A stretch of DNA of 64,000 nucleotides from Algibacillus agarilyticus. Its GTDB lineage: Bacteria > Pseudomonadota > Gammaproteobacteria > Enterobacterales > Alteromonadaceae. The translations under genes and the position numbers were made by a program. The DNA is taken from the NCBI RefSeq assembly GCF_003286125.1, contig NZ_QMED01000023.1, positions 1-64,000 of the forward strand, read 5' to 3'. This document shows, piece after piece, positions 55,431 to 63,984 of the stretch. The notes under the pieces are model-generated. The model saw only the letters and a program-made list of their open reading frames with translations, did not search any database and was not told the origin of the DNA. How positions within the stretch are numbered: position 1 is the stretch's first letter; each line of letters opens with the position of its first letter.

Positions 55431-57746
55431 ATGTACAAATACATGAATAAATATATGACTAAAAATTCAATTAAACATTCAATTAAACATTGCTATCTCG
55501 TGCTGTTCGCTTTGTTGGTGATGGCAATAACGAATGCACAGGCAAGTTCAGTAAAATCGACAACCTTATTAAATTTTGAAAAACCTGAGCAACTCAAGTT
55601 AATTGAACTTGAAAATTCAACCGCCATATTAGTAAAAAAGAAGAAAAATACGCAAGTTAATATCAAACTGGCAGCAAAAAATAATCACAATGCATCGTTT
55701 AGTTTAGTGCCTAAACCGGCGTGGAATTTTAACCAACACAAATATGCGGCTATCGCGCTTGATATCAGTAACCCCGCGCCCGCTTCAGCGCATGTTTACA
55801 TTTACACGCATGGTGCCAATAACGCGTTTCAACTGCGTAATGTTGATGTACCCGCAAACAGTAAACGGACTTATTTAATAGAACTAAATGTGCCCGCGTT
55901 AGCCCTTAACTCAGGTATCCGTAATAACCCCGTGAGTTGGCAACATGATTGGGTGCAAACAATCTGGCGTGGCGGCGTAAAAGCACTTGATCTGTCGGCT
56001 ATCACCAAAGTGCGTTTTATGATTTCAGGCGTACTCGAAGACAAAGAGCTCGAAATTGATAATGTTCGGTTTATAGAACCAAATCACTTTGACCCTAATT
56101 ATATGAAAGGCTTGGTTGATCAATTTGGTCAAAACGCAAAAATCGATTTCGAAAATAAAATTGATAACTTAAAACATCTACGTGAAGTATCTGAGCATGA
56201 ACAAAAAAGCTTACAAGATAAACCTTTTACGTCGCGTTCAAAATTTAATGGCTGGGCCAATGGGCCAAAACTAAAAGCAACAGGTTATTACCGAACTGAA
56301 AAGTATCAAGGAAAATGGTCTTTAGTCGATCCTGAAGGCTATTTATTTTTCTCAAATGGTATCGCCAATATACGCATGGCAAATACATCAACGATCACCG
56401 GTTACGACTTTGATAAATCGTTGATCACACAACGTGATGCAAACGACTTTACCCCCGAAGATTCAATAGGCTTAAACAGAGCACCAAACAATGCAATAAA
56501 CAGCCGATATGTGAGTTCATCCTTGCGAGCTGATATGTTTACTTGGTTACCCAGTTATAACAGCAAAGAAGCGGCCAGCTATGGCTACCGTCGAACTGTA
56601 CACAGTGGAGCCGTTGAACATGGCGAAACCTACAGTTTTTACCGAGCTAATTTAGCCCGTAAATATGGCTCCCACAACGAAGCTGAATTGATGGAACATT
56701 GGCGCGATACCACAGTTAAACGCATGCACTCTTGGGGATTTACCTCGTTTGGTAATTGGGTTGATCCCAGCTTTTACCAAATAAACCGTCTGCCCTACTT
56801 TGCAAATGGTTGGATCATTGGCGATTTTAAAACGGTCAGTTCGGGTAATGACTATTGGGGAGCAATGCCAGACCCATTTGATCCGGTATTTGCCGAACGA
56901 GCCGCGGTTACCGTTAAACAAATCGCGCAAGAAGTTCAAAATAACCCTTGGTGTGTTGGCGTGTTTATTGATAACGAAAAGAGCTGGGGATCAGAATGGG
57001 GAGCTGAAGCACAATACGGCATCGTGATTAACTCACTTACTAAACCAGCCAACGACAGCCCACTTAAACAAGCCTTTATGGCTAAATTGCAGCAGCGATA
57101 TAAAAGCATTACCGCTTTAAATCATTCATGGCATAGCCATTTTGCATCTTGGCAAGCGCTTGAAGCGCCATACACCGTGGCCGAAATCACACAAGAAATG
57201 CAAAACGATTTTGCGGTTTTACTTTACGATTATGCCGACAAATATTTTAGTATCGTGTCTAATTTACTTAAGCAACACATGCCAAACCACCTATATATGG
57301 GCCCGCGCTTTGCGCACTGGGCCATGACACCAGAGGTAAGAAAAGCAGCAGTAAAACATGTCGATGTAATGAGCTACAATTATTATCGCGAAGGTATCGA
57401 TCAACCTTATTGGCAAAAATTAGTTGAGTTAGATATGCCCAGTATCATTGGTGAGTTTCATAATGGCGCCATGGACTCTGGCTTATTAAACCCAGGGTTA
57501 ATTCATGCTGAAAACCAAAAAGACCGCGGTAAAAAATATCAAGAATACATGCAGAGTGTTATTGATAACCCATACTTTGTTGGCGCGCATTGGTTTCAAT
57601 ATATAGATTCGCCTTTAACCGGTCGCGCTTACGATGGTGAAAACTATAATGTGGGATTTGTAAATGTTGCCGATGTACCTTATGCGCCTTTAGTTGAGGC
57701 CGCCAAAGAGCTAAACCATCAACTTTATACTCGACGATATAAATAA
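55431..57746 (+). CDS. GH50-type beta-agarase
   Basis: 771 residues. A long N-terminal extension leads to a signal peptide (CYLVLFALLVMAITNAQA), so the enzyme is secreted or periplasmic. Residues about 45-220 form a galactose-binding-like jelly roll (CIA30/CBM-like, ending EIDNVRFIEP). The catalytic TIM barrel follows. The likely acid/base Glu516 stands in VFIDNEKSWGSEWG and the likely nucleophile Glu675 in SIIGEFHNGAMD; their spacing of 159 residues is close to that of the catalytic pair in the characterised Aga50D of Saccharophagus. GH50 enzymes release neoagarobiose or similar units from agarose or agaro-oligosaccharides. No glycan operator upstream, so regulation differs from the sulfatase locus. 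Followed by a strong terminator. Confidence 0.88.
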   Translation: MYKYMNKYMTKNSIKHSIKHCYLVLFALLVMAITNAQASSVKSTTLLNFEKPEQLKLIELENSTAILVKKKKNTQVNIKLAAKNNHNASFSLVPKPAWNFNQHKYAAIALDISNPAPASAHVYIYTHGANNAFQLRNVDVPANSKRTYLIELNVPALALNSGIRNNPVSWQHDWVQTIWRGGVKALDLSAITKVRFMISGVLEDKELEIDNVRFIEPNHFDPNYMKGLVDQFGQNAKIDFENKIDNLKHLREVSEHEQKSLQDKPFTSRSKFNGWANGPKLKATGYYRTEKYQGKWSLVDPEGYLFFSNGIANIRMANTSTITGYDFDKSLITQRDANDFTPEDSIGLNRAPNNAINSRYVSSSLRADMFTWLPSYNSKEAASYGYRRTVHSGAVEHGETYSFYRANLARKYGSHNEAELMEHWRDTTVKRMHSWGFTSFGNWVDPSFYQINRLPYFANGWIIGDFKTVSSGNDYWGAMPDPFDPVFAERAAVTVKQIAQEVQNNPWCVGVFIDNEKSWGSEWGAEAQYGIVINSLTKPANDSPLKQAFMAKLQQRYKSITALNHSWHSHFASWQALEAPYTVAEITQEMQNDFAVLLYDYADKYFSIVSNLLKQHMPNHLYMGPRFAHWAMTPEVRKAAVKHVDVMSYNYYREGIDQPYWQKLVELDMPSIIGEFHNGAMDSGLLNPGLIHAENQKDRGKKYQEYMQSVIDNPYFVGAHWFQYIDSPLTGRAYDGENYNVGFVNVADVPYAPLVEAAKELNHQLYTRRYK

Positions 57747-58080
57747 AAAAACCTAAGCGGGATATTTTCCGTTACAACGGCGTTGAATTCGCAATTTTTT
57801 ATACCACGTTCAAGTTAATTAGTGTTAAAGGCAGAGTTAAAATGAAGAGTTAAACTGCAATTGCTCATTATACTCTAAACGAAAATATAAAACGAAAATC
57901 TAAAACAAAAAGCCCGCTCATAAACGCGGGCTTTTTTAACGATCAAGTTGGTCATACTAACTAAGAAACTCATCGGTTACTTACGCTTGCCAAAAATGAT
58001 TAATCAAGCAATATCAATACATTATTAATGCATGTCACCGATGATTATTTCTGGATCTTAGGCTACATTTGCTTAAATAG
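57747..58080. other. Convergent intergenic region
   Basis: Holds the terminator at 57907-57937; nothing else recognised. Confidence 0.5.
57907..57937. terminator. Bidirectional terminator
   Basis: AAAAAGCCCGC / GCGGGCTTTTTT with an 8-base loop between the convergent agarase and NTPase-nuclease genes. Confidence 0.88.
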
Positions 58081-61000
58081 TTACTCTTTAGATACATCTA
58101 AAACAAATACAGAAACTAAATTTTTAATATCTTCAGGCAATTCATCCTCTATCTTATTCTTTAGTTTTTCCGCACTATTTACTCCATTAGCTTTACGAGT
58201 AGCTATGGGGATAAGATGACCGAACCAAAAGATTAAATAAATACCCTGAAAATCAGCATCAGGATGTATTGAATAACGTTCAAACAGCTGATTATTTGCT
58301 GAACTATATAAGTCTTTATGCCATTGGCCTTTGGCTTCGATCGGAAGTAGAATTCTTTGTCCTTCGAATTTCTTGCTTACAGTTAAATCTATTCGGTTTT
58401 GATTTTTAGTCTGTTTTTCTACTTCAATCGTAAAGTTTTGATGGGCTAGCTTAGTATGTAGATGCTCTGCAATTATTTCAACACATGCAACCTCATTAAG
58501 ATGATTCCATTTCTTATCTGTTTTATTATAATTATAAAAGCGATCAGCTGTATTAAACTCACCACCATTAATTTCTGCTTGATATTTTTTAAGATTTTGT
58601 AATATTAAATTTTTTAAGCCTGCAACTGAAATGATCTCACAATCATCTAACAATTTAACCGTTTTTTGTGGTGATGGTGGTTTAAAATTTTTAGATAGTT
58701 GATTGGTTATTTTCTCTACTAATAACGTTTTTAAAGTGCTACTAATGTCAGAAAATCGGCTATCTTGGATTAAATGATTTAGGACTTTTATTGCTGATAC
58801 TGAATCCGCATCTTGATTAATATACCAAACTATATTAGTTAACAATCTATATGCTTTTTCCTCCTTTGGACACCCTGTTCCATATGAACTTGGCAATGCC
58901 ACTTTTGGCCAATGTTCAAAAAAAGCAAATAATACCTCCCCGATTTTTGCTGCCGATAAATTTGGCCAACCTTTTGGAGCTGCATAAGTATAACTTCCTG
59001 ATACATTAATAAATAAAAATACAGAATTCTTATTTATTGTTAGCTCATTCCAATAGAGTGCTGATTTTTGTAAAGATAAAAAATAAAAAGCACGTATAAA
59101 CCAAAACTCTTGAACTTCTTTATCACCTTCTTCATTTTTTGATTCTATTAATAAATCATCACACCTGGTTATAATCAGCTTATTCACTTCGTTTATATCT
59201 TCACAAGAACTCAACGCTATTTCAAAAAGCTTATTTAAACTATAAGTATTTAAATTTTTTATTTGATACAGCCATTCAAATGACAATTTGGAGCGCAATG
59301 GGGAAAAAGTGAAATCATTTTCAAACATTTCTATTTTAGGGTAATAGTCTTTTCCATTAAATAACTGTGGTTCAAGTACTCCGCGGATAAACTCTTCAGG
59401 AGAGGTAATGTGAGGGAATAATAAAGCATCAAGTTCTGCTTTAAATAAAGAGCTATCTAATTGAGGAAGTTTGATTAACTCATTTTCACAGCAAACTCTA
59501 ACTGATAAGAGGACGTTTTTATCAATGTTTTTAAGCGTATTATCTTCCCGCCAAATGATCAAACAAGCGGTAAAAATAACCATGACTGAATCGTTGATTT
59601 GGTGAGTTATTTCACTTAAATTACTATTTTCATGTTTTGTTATTTTTAGGTAGCGCCTTAGTCCCTTTTTAAAAACCTCTTCATGATTTATAAAAAACTC
59701 ATTTTCAACCACGAACACCCTACCGTGGTTTAAGCTGAATTCGGCAAATATCTTTAAATAATCAAAAGCCAAACCTTGTTCAATTAAAGATAGGTTATCT
59801 TGAAAATGCTTTAGGCTTCTTTCTTGGCGTCTTATATTCTTTAAATTATTGCGCCTTATCCTACGCTGTGATTTTGAATCGTGTTTAAAATACAATTCAT
59901 TTGCTAACTTTTTATTATTTCTAGTAGTCTGGGCCCAAATTTTCAATAAATCTGGATCTTGATAAGCTAAAAATCTCAAACGTTTTCTTCCAGCTTTTAA
60001 TTCAGAACTCACATTTGAGACATTACGGTTCGGTTCGCAATCACTTAAAAAACTTGCCCACAATGACAAATTTTTATTTGTCGCAGCAAGCTCTAAAATA
60101 AAATAAAAATCTTCTCTTTTAAAACTTAATCCAGCATGAGTATATCTACAATATAGCTTTTCTTTAGCTTTTTTAATATCTTCTTTATCAGTTAAATTTT
60201 CAAATATGTGGGTCAAAATACCGTGTCGTAGTTCTAGATTGTTAGAAAGTATTTTTACTGAGTATATGTTTGATATATTTCTTGATATTGGGAAATGTAA
60301 TTTATTTAACCAACTGTATATTTTTTCTGGCGAGTGATTATATTTAGAAATATTAAAATAATTGTCTAATAATTTGCCAACTAGTTTACTTATCCCTATG
60401 CGACATTTACATGTATATTTGTCTTTACCACAAAGACAAGCAATATTCATCGTTAATACATCTAATAATTTTATTGTAAGCGCTAAGTTAATTGTTTTTA
60501 TGAAGTTGTTTAAAAAATATATAGTGGTGTAGTGACCAGCCAAATTAAACAATTTGGCGCATGCACAAAAATAATTAGTTAGCTCTAAAAAACTAACTCT
60601 ACTGTAGCCAAATTTTTCAATTATTTCAGTCGCTATATGTAACGATATTGAACTCTTTTCTCTGCATAGTGCTTGAAGGTCGTGAGCGGGTGTATATTCG
60701 CTTGTTTTTAACAAGCCCCGCATAGATTGAAAACGTATTTTTTCCCCCTCTGACGGTGCTAACATTAACTCGCGTAATTCTTTAGAAACTCTACCTACCA
60801 AAGGGCTATCGCTAATCAATTCTAAGAGCAAATACTGTAAATCACCGCCCTCAATACTATGTAGAATTAACGGCTTTAGGCTTTCTAATATATCAGGTGT
60901 AAAGAAACCTGATATATTAAACGTTCTCCAATTATCACATCGTCGGAAAAAAGGATCTTTACCCTCCGTTTCTTTTAATTTTAATAACAACCATTCTTTA

Positions 61001-62115
61001 GATTTTTTTGATAATTGCGCTGGATCTCCATTCGAAATAACCGAATACGGGTCTAATGTAATTAAGTCGATTTGAACTGCTTCACTACCTAATGCCGCCA
61101 TCCACCCCATTAGCCCTCTTAACTCCCTTCTCACTATATTATTTGGTGCAATTATTGTTAAGCACTGCTCTAGTGTTAAAGGGTCGAGGGGGGCCGACAA
61201 TCGATTTGTAAGAAATTGAGCAGCGCAATACTCTGCAACGATTCGATGTACAGGTATATGTATATCGGCCTTTTCAGTTGGTTTAAAAAACCTAGTATTT
61301 AATACATTAACTTCCGCATCCTGCTTATGTTTAAATAGAGAACCGATTAGTGGGTATGTGTTAGATTCTACATGTTCAGAGGTTGATATACCTTCAGCGC
61401 CGGAAAGTAATACTTTGGTGAGAACTTCGGAGGTTATTAAGATTCTAGATTCAATAGAAATTGCTTTGTTAGTTGGTATTGTTGGCTTTATTTCTTTGGC
61501 TAAGTTCTTAATCGCTAGATTGTATATTTCAACCTTATTATTGAAAGACTTATCACTTTCAATATAAGCATCGGCAAATAATTTTAAAAACTGTGGGTTG
61601 TGAAGTAATTTATCTAAAGAAAACTTGGATATCTCTTCTCTAAATTCAAAGAAGTCAGTTTCTTTTGTATAATTATCATAAATTTGTTTTTGATCTGACT
61701 CTGAAAATTCGATTAATCTAACTATTTTAAATTGGCGATGTACGTTACCTTCTAAAATCATAGTGGACGATGTAAACCATTCACTAGATCTACAAGATAT
61801 TATTATTTTTTTTGCATTGCTTTTTGCAATCTTTGATAAAAGTGAATTAGAACCTTCTATTCCTAACTTTGGTACTTCATCAAATGCATCAATAACAATA
61901 GTTGATTCGTCTTGGTATTGTGAGCTATTTGTAAAAAATACAGCTCGGTTTAAAGGCACTGATAATTTTTTAGCCAAACTTTCTAGCAACGCAGTTTTTC
62001 CGGCTCCTGGTTCGGCCAAAACAATAATGAAATCATGATTAGACAAAAGTTCACTTTCGCTTAATTTTTCATTATCCGCTTGGAGCGTTCTATTTAAATA
62101 GAAATCATAGGACAT
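58081..62115 (-). CDS. NACHT-like STAND NTPase fused to a C-terminal PD-(D/E)XK nuclease
   Basis: 1344 residues, visibly more AT-rich than its neighbours. Walker A is AEPGAGKT (34-41), Walker B TIVIDAFDE (72-80), and KIIISCRSSEW (103-112) resembles the NACHT/STAND sensor strand. A long helical middle (about 330-1150) may be a sensor array. It holds a CxC-x6-CxC cluster at C560, C562, C569, C571 that could bind zinc. The C-terminus is a restriction-endonuclease-like fold: D1243 in NRIDLTV, E1260-A-K1262 in LLPIEAKGQW, then NNQLFERY and GIYLIFWFG. This layout suggests an anti-phage protein in which NTP-driven assembly activates DNA cleavage. Divergent from a pentapeptide-repeat gene. No close family name can be given from sequence alone. 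Confidence 0.78.
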   Translation of the reverse strand: MSYDFYLNRTLQADNEKLSESELLSNHDFIIVLAEPGAGKTALLESLAKKLSVPLNRAVFFTNSSQYQDESTIVIDAFDEVPKLGIEGSNSLLSKIAKSNAKKIIISCRSSEWFTSSTMILEGNVHRQFKIVRLIEFSESDQKQIYDNYTKETDFFEFREEISKFSLDKLLHNPQFLKLFADAYIESDKSFNNKVEIYNLAIKNLAKEIKPTIPTNKAISIESRILITSEVLTKVLLSGAEGISTSEHVESNTYPLIGSLFKHKQDAEVNVLNTRFFKPTEKADIHIPVHRIVAEYCAAQFLTNRLSAPLDPLTLEQCLTIIAPNNIVRRELRGLMGWMAALGSEAVQIDLITLDPYSVISNGDPAQLSKKSKEWLLLKLKETEGKDPFFRRCDNWRTFNISGFFTPDILESLKPLILHSIEGGDLQYLLLELISDSPLVGRVSKELRELMLAPSEGEKIRFQSMRGLLKTSEYTPAHDLQALCREKSSISLHIATEIIEKFGYSRVSFLELTNYFCACAKLFNLAGHYTTIYFLNNFIKTINLALTIKLLDVLTMNIACLCGKDKYTCKCRIGISKLVGKLLDNYFNISKYNHSPEKIYSWLNKLHFPISRNISNIYSVKILSNNLELRHGILTHIFENLTDKEDIKKAKEKLYCRYTHAGLSFKREDFYFILELAATNKNLSLWASFLSDCEPNRNVSNVSSELKAGRKRLRFLAYQDPDLLKIWAQTTRNNKKLANELYFKHDSKSQRRIRRNNLKNIRRQERSLKHFQDNLSLIEQGLAFDYLKIFAEFSLNHGRVFVVENEFFINHEEVFKKGLRRYLKITKHENSNLSEITHQINDSVMVIFTACLIIWREDNTLKNIDKNVLLSVRVCCENELIKLPQLDSSLFKAELDALLFPHITSPEEFIRGVLEPQLFNGKDYYPKIEMFENDFTFSPLRSKLSFEWLYQIKNLNTYSLNKLFEIALSSCEDINEVNKLIITRCDDLLIESKNEEGDKEVQEFWFIRAFYFLSLQKSALYWNELTINKNSVFLFINVSGSYTYAAPKGWPNLSAAKIGEVLFAFFEHWPKVALPSSYGTGCPKEEKAYRLLTNIVWYINQDADSVSAIKVLNHLIQDSRFSDISSTLKTLLVEKITNQLSKNFKPPSPQKTVKLLDDCEIISVAGLKNLILQNLKKYQAEINGGEFNTADRFYNYNKTDKKWNHLNEVACVEIIAEHLHTKLAHQNFTIEVEKQTKNQNRIDLTVSKKFEGQRILLPIEAKGQWHKDLYSSANNQLFERYSIHPDADFQGIYLIFWFGHLIPIATRKANGVNSAEKLKNKIEDELPEDIKNLVSVFVLDVSKE

Positions 62116-62549
62116 GTGGAATGGTTCAATAAAATCTGATCATATTTAATATCATAAATTATTATAGATAATTGTGCTCAACAAGTATTTTATACATTTA
62201 AAAATATTTTGTGGCTTTGAATTTACTGGGACAGGCACAAACAAGCCTTGTAACAATCCGTGTCGTATTTCCTCAACTATACACGTAGTTGATTAAATCA
62301 CTCTGGTAACATCCATACGAAAAATTAACTCGCGGATAGCGATGTGGTGTTGGATGCTTTTATGGATTTCGGTGCTTCAGATTAATAACCAATATAAGCT
62401 GAATTGGCATTATATCAAAATACAGGAAGAGGCGTTTGTCTCCACCAAAACTCAAGACGCCTAGTAATATGAAAATGATAAAGCGAGTTAAAATATGTCA
62501 CAAATGTTGGTATGCTGGTTTTTATCTTATTCCCTAAAGAATATTAACT
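62116..62549. other. Divergent intergenic region of the accessory segment
   Basis: 434 bp between the leftward NTPase-nuclease gene and the rightward pentapeptide gene. It includes a small hairpin (CAACTA-TACACG-TAGTTG near 62273-62290) and an AGGCGT/ACGCCT pair near 62430-62462. No promoter or operator stands out. Confidence 0.4.
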
Positions 62550-63560
62550 ATGGATTGGTTGGACAAAGCATTCACTATTACAAACCCAGAAGACCTTCGA
62601 AATGTGGCTTTAGCTCTCATTGCTATGGTGGGTTTCCCTTTCCTCGTTTGGCGCACTTGGCTGGCATCAAAGCAAACGACTATTTCGGACAAGCAAGTAG
62701 CCATTACTGAGAGCAACCACGTTAATGACATGTTTAATAAAAGTATTGAGCAATTAGGGGCGATGGAAAACAATGACCCTAGCATCGAGCGCCGCTTAGG
62801 CGCGATATATTCATTAGAAAAAATAGCTTTAAATAACCCTAACTATTATCAACAGGTTATTGATGTTTTGTGTTCATATGTAAGGCTTCACGCCGAGCGC
62901 CCTCAGAATGTTGAAGACCAAGACCAAGACCGATATAAAGTACGTGAAGATATTCAAGTGGCTATTACGGTTATTGGCCGTTGTTTACCAATGAAGCCTA
63001 TAATCACGCTAGTCGGTCGTGTATGTCGACATATAAATAAAATAAGAGTGAAACCTGACGAGGAAAGCTCATATCGAAGTGTTAATTTATCGGGTGCATA
63101 TTTAAGGCAGTATAGTTTATATGGAGGAGATTTTAGTCACGCCAACCTCACAAGCGCCAACCTCACAAACACCAACCTCATCAGCGCCAACCTCATCAGC
63201 GCCGACCTCACAAGCGCCAACCTCACAAACACCAACCTCATCAGCGCCAACCTCATCAGCGCCGACCTCACAAGCGCCAACCTCACAAACACCAACATGA
63301 TCAGCGCCGATCTCAACAGCGCCGACCTCATATGCGCCAACCTCACAAACGCCAAACTCAACCGCGCCGACCTCACATACGCCGACCTCTCAGGTGCCAA
63401 CCTCACAAACACCAACCTCACAAACACCAACCTCACAAACACCAACTTCATATACGCCGACCTCTCAGGTGCCAACCTTACAGATGCCAACCTCTCATAC
63501 GCCGACTTCACAGAAGCAGACTTAAATGGTGTAAAAGGGTACAAGCATGAAAGTTCATGA
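62550..63560 (+). CDS. Membrane-anchored pentapeptide-repeat protein
   Basis: 336 residues. One membrane helix lies at about 17-37 (LRNVALALIAMVGFPFLVW). A conserved soluble segment follows: MFNKSIEQLGAM, then ERRLGAIYSLEKIALNNP and VIDVLCSYVRLHAE, a pattern I know as the usual companion of such repeats. From about residue 175 come some 30 pentapeptide repeats of the A(N/D)LxX type (SANLT, NTNLI, SADLT), which form a right-handed quadrilateral beta-helix. The DNA repeats too: a 60-bp unit is present 2.5 times at 63144-63296. Function unknown; some pentapeptide proteins mimic DNA and protect gyrase, but those lack a membrane helix. An attC-like palindrome follows, so it may be a gene cassette. 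Confidence 0.85.
   Translation: MDWLDKAFTITNPEDLRNVALALIAMVGFPFLVWRTWLASKQTTISDKQVAITESNHVNDMFNKSIEQLGAMENNDPSIERRLGAIYSLEKIALNNPNYYQQVIDVLCSYVRLHAERPQNVEDQDQDRYKVREDIQVAITVIGRCLPMKPIITLVGRVCRHINKIRVKPDEESSYRSVNLSGAYLRQYSLYGGDFSHANLTSANLTNTNLISANLISADLTSANLTNTNLISANLISADLTSANLTNTNMISADLNSADLICANLTNAKLNRADLTYADLSGANLTNTNLTNTNLTNTNFIYADLSGANLTDANLSYADFTEADLNGVKGYKHESS
63144..63296 (+). repeat. 60-bp tandem repeat inside the pentapeptide gene
   Basis: Bases 63181-63236 and 63241-63296 are identical, and the preceding half unit also matches. The unit encodes four pentapeptides. Near-perfect identity, including third positions, points to recent expansion by slippage or recombination. Confidence 0.9.
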
Positions 63561-63707
63561 TGTGTTTACAAAAGATAAATGTGACTTAGTGGTATTGGAG
63601 TGATTTGTGATGTGTTCTGATTAATATATGCAATAAATGTTGATATGGTGTTCGAGGTGGTTTTCGCATTTTTCGCAGTTTTGGGCGTTAATTTTCGCGC
63701 GTGGCAT

Positions 63708-63793
63708 CAATAACAAATCAACAGGACACGTAACGCTTGCTCGGTTCTGCTTCGCTCCACAATTTTAGCAAGCGTTACTTAGCCCGTTATTTG
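63708..63793 (+). other. attC-like recombination site
   Basis: A perfect 12-bp inverted repeat GTAACGCTTGCT / AGCAAGCGTTAC with a 25-base loop is framed by ATAACAAATCAACAGGACAC on the left and TTAGCCCGTTATTTGGGCG on the right, as in chromosomal-integron attC sites. The right core is not a consensus GTTRRRY, so the site may be degenerate. It stands between two same-strand genes, the next starting about 20 bp later, as cassettes do. Confidence 0.45.
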
Positions 63794-63813
63794 GGCGATG
63801 TGTCGAGGATAGT

Positions 63814-63984
63814 ATGAGTGTAACTTGGACATTAGATGAATTTACTGGGACATCCATCAAAATTTCATCAATAACCCAAAGAATAAAACACGGTTCTTAT
63901 TTATCAAACGATATTTTGCACGGGGGCTCGCAAAAAATGTTGATGCTAAGCTTGCGCAGCTCAACACCACTCATGGCTTATTAA
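63814..63984 (+). pseudogene. Short cassette-like open frame cut by a repeat
   Basis: 56 codons (ATGAGTGTAACTTGG...) with a good GAGG ribosome-binding site five bases upstream. The first 40 residues (MSVTWTLDEFTGTSIKISSI...) read like a normal protein start; the last 15 are encoded by an AGCCCAAC-type repeat that brings the stop. Probably a gene truncated by the repeat, or a short cassette gene. Family unknown. Confidence 0.4.

Noticed and set aside
55431-57746. Membership of the agarase in the GntR regulon
   Set aside because: No AAACAT-N3-ATGTTT site was found in the 450 bp upstream.
57747-58080. Small plus-strand frame near 58028 as a separate gene
   Set aside because: It mostly overlaps the 3' end of the NTPase-nuclease gene on the other strand and has no ribosome-binding site.
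63144-63500. Regular short repeats resembling a CRISPR array
   Set aside because: The period is 15/60 bp with no unique spacers and it encodes pentapeptide repeats in a clear reading frame.
63137-63544. Long minus-strand open frame opposite the pentapeptide gene
   Set aside because: It is the mirror of the repeat (a monotonous Val-Arg-Leu pattern), with no ribosome-binding site.
62217-63852. Shared 16-mer TGAATTTACTGGGACA at 62217 and 63837 as possible direct repeats of a mobile element
   Set aside because: A single 16-bp match is near chance in AT-rich DNA of this length, and no transposase or terminal structure accompanies it.
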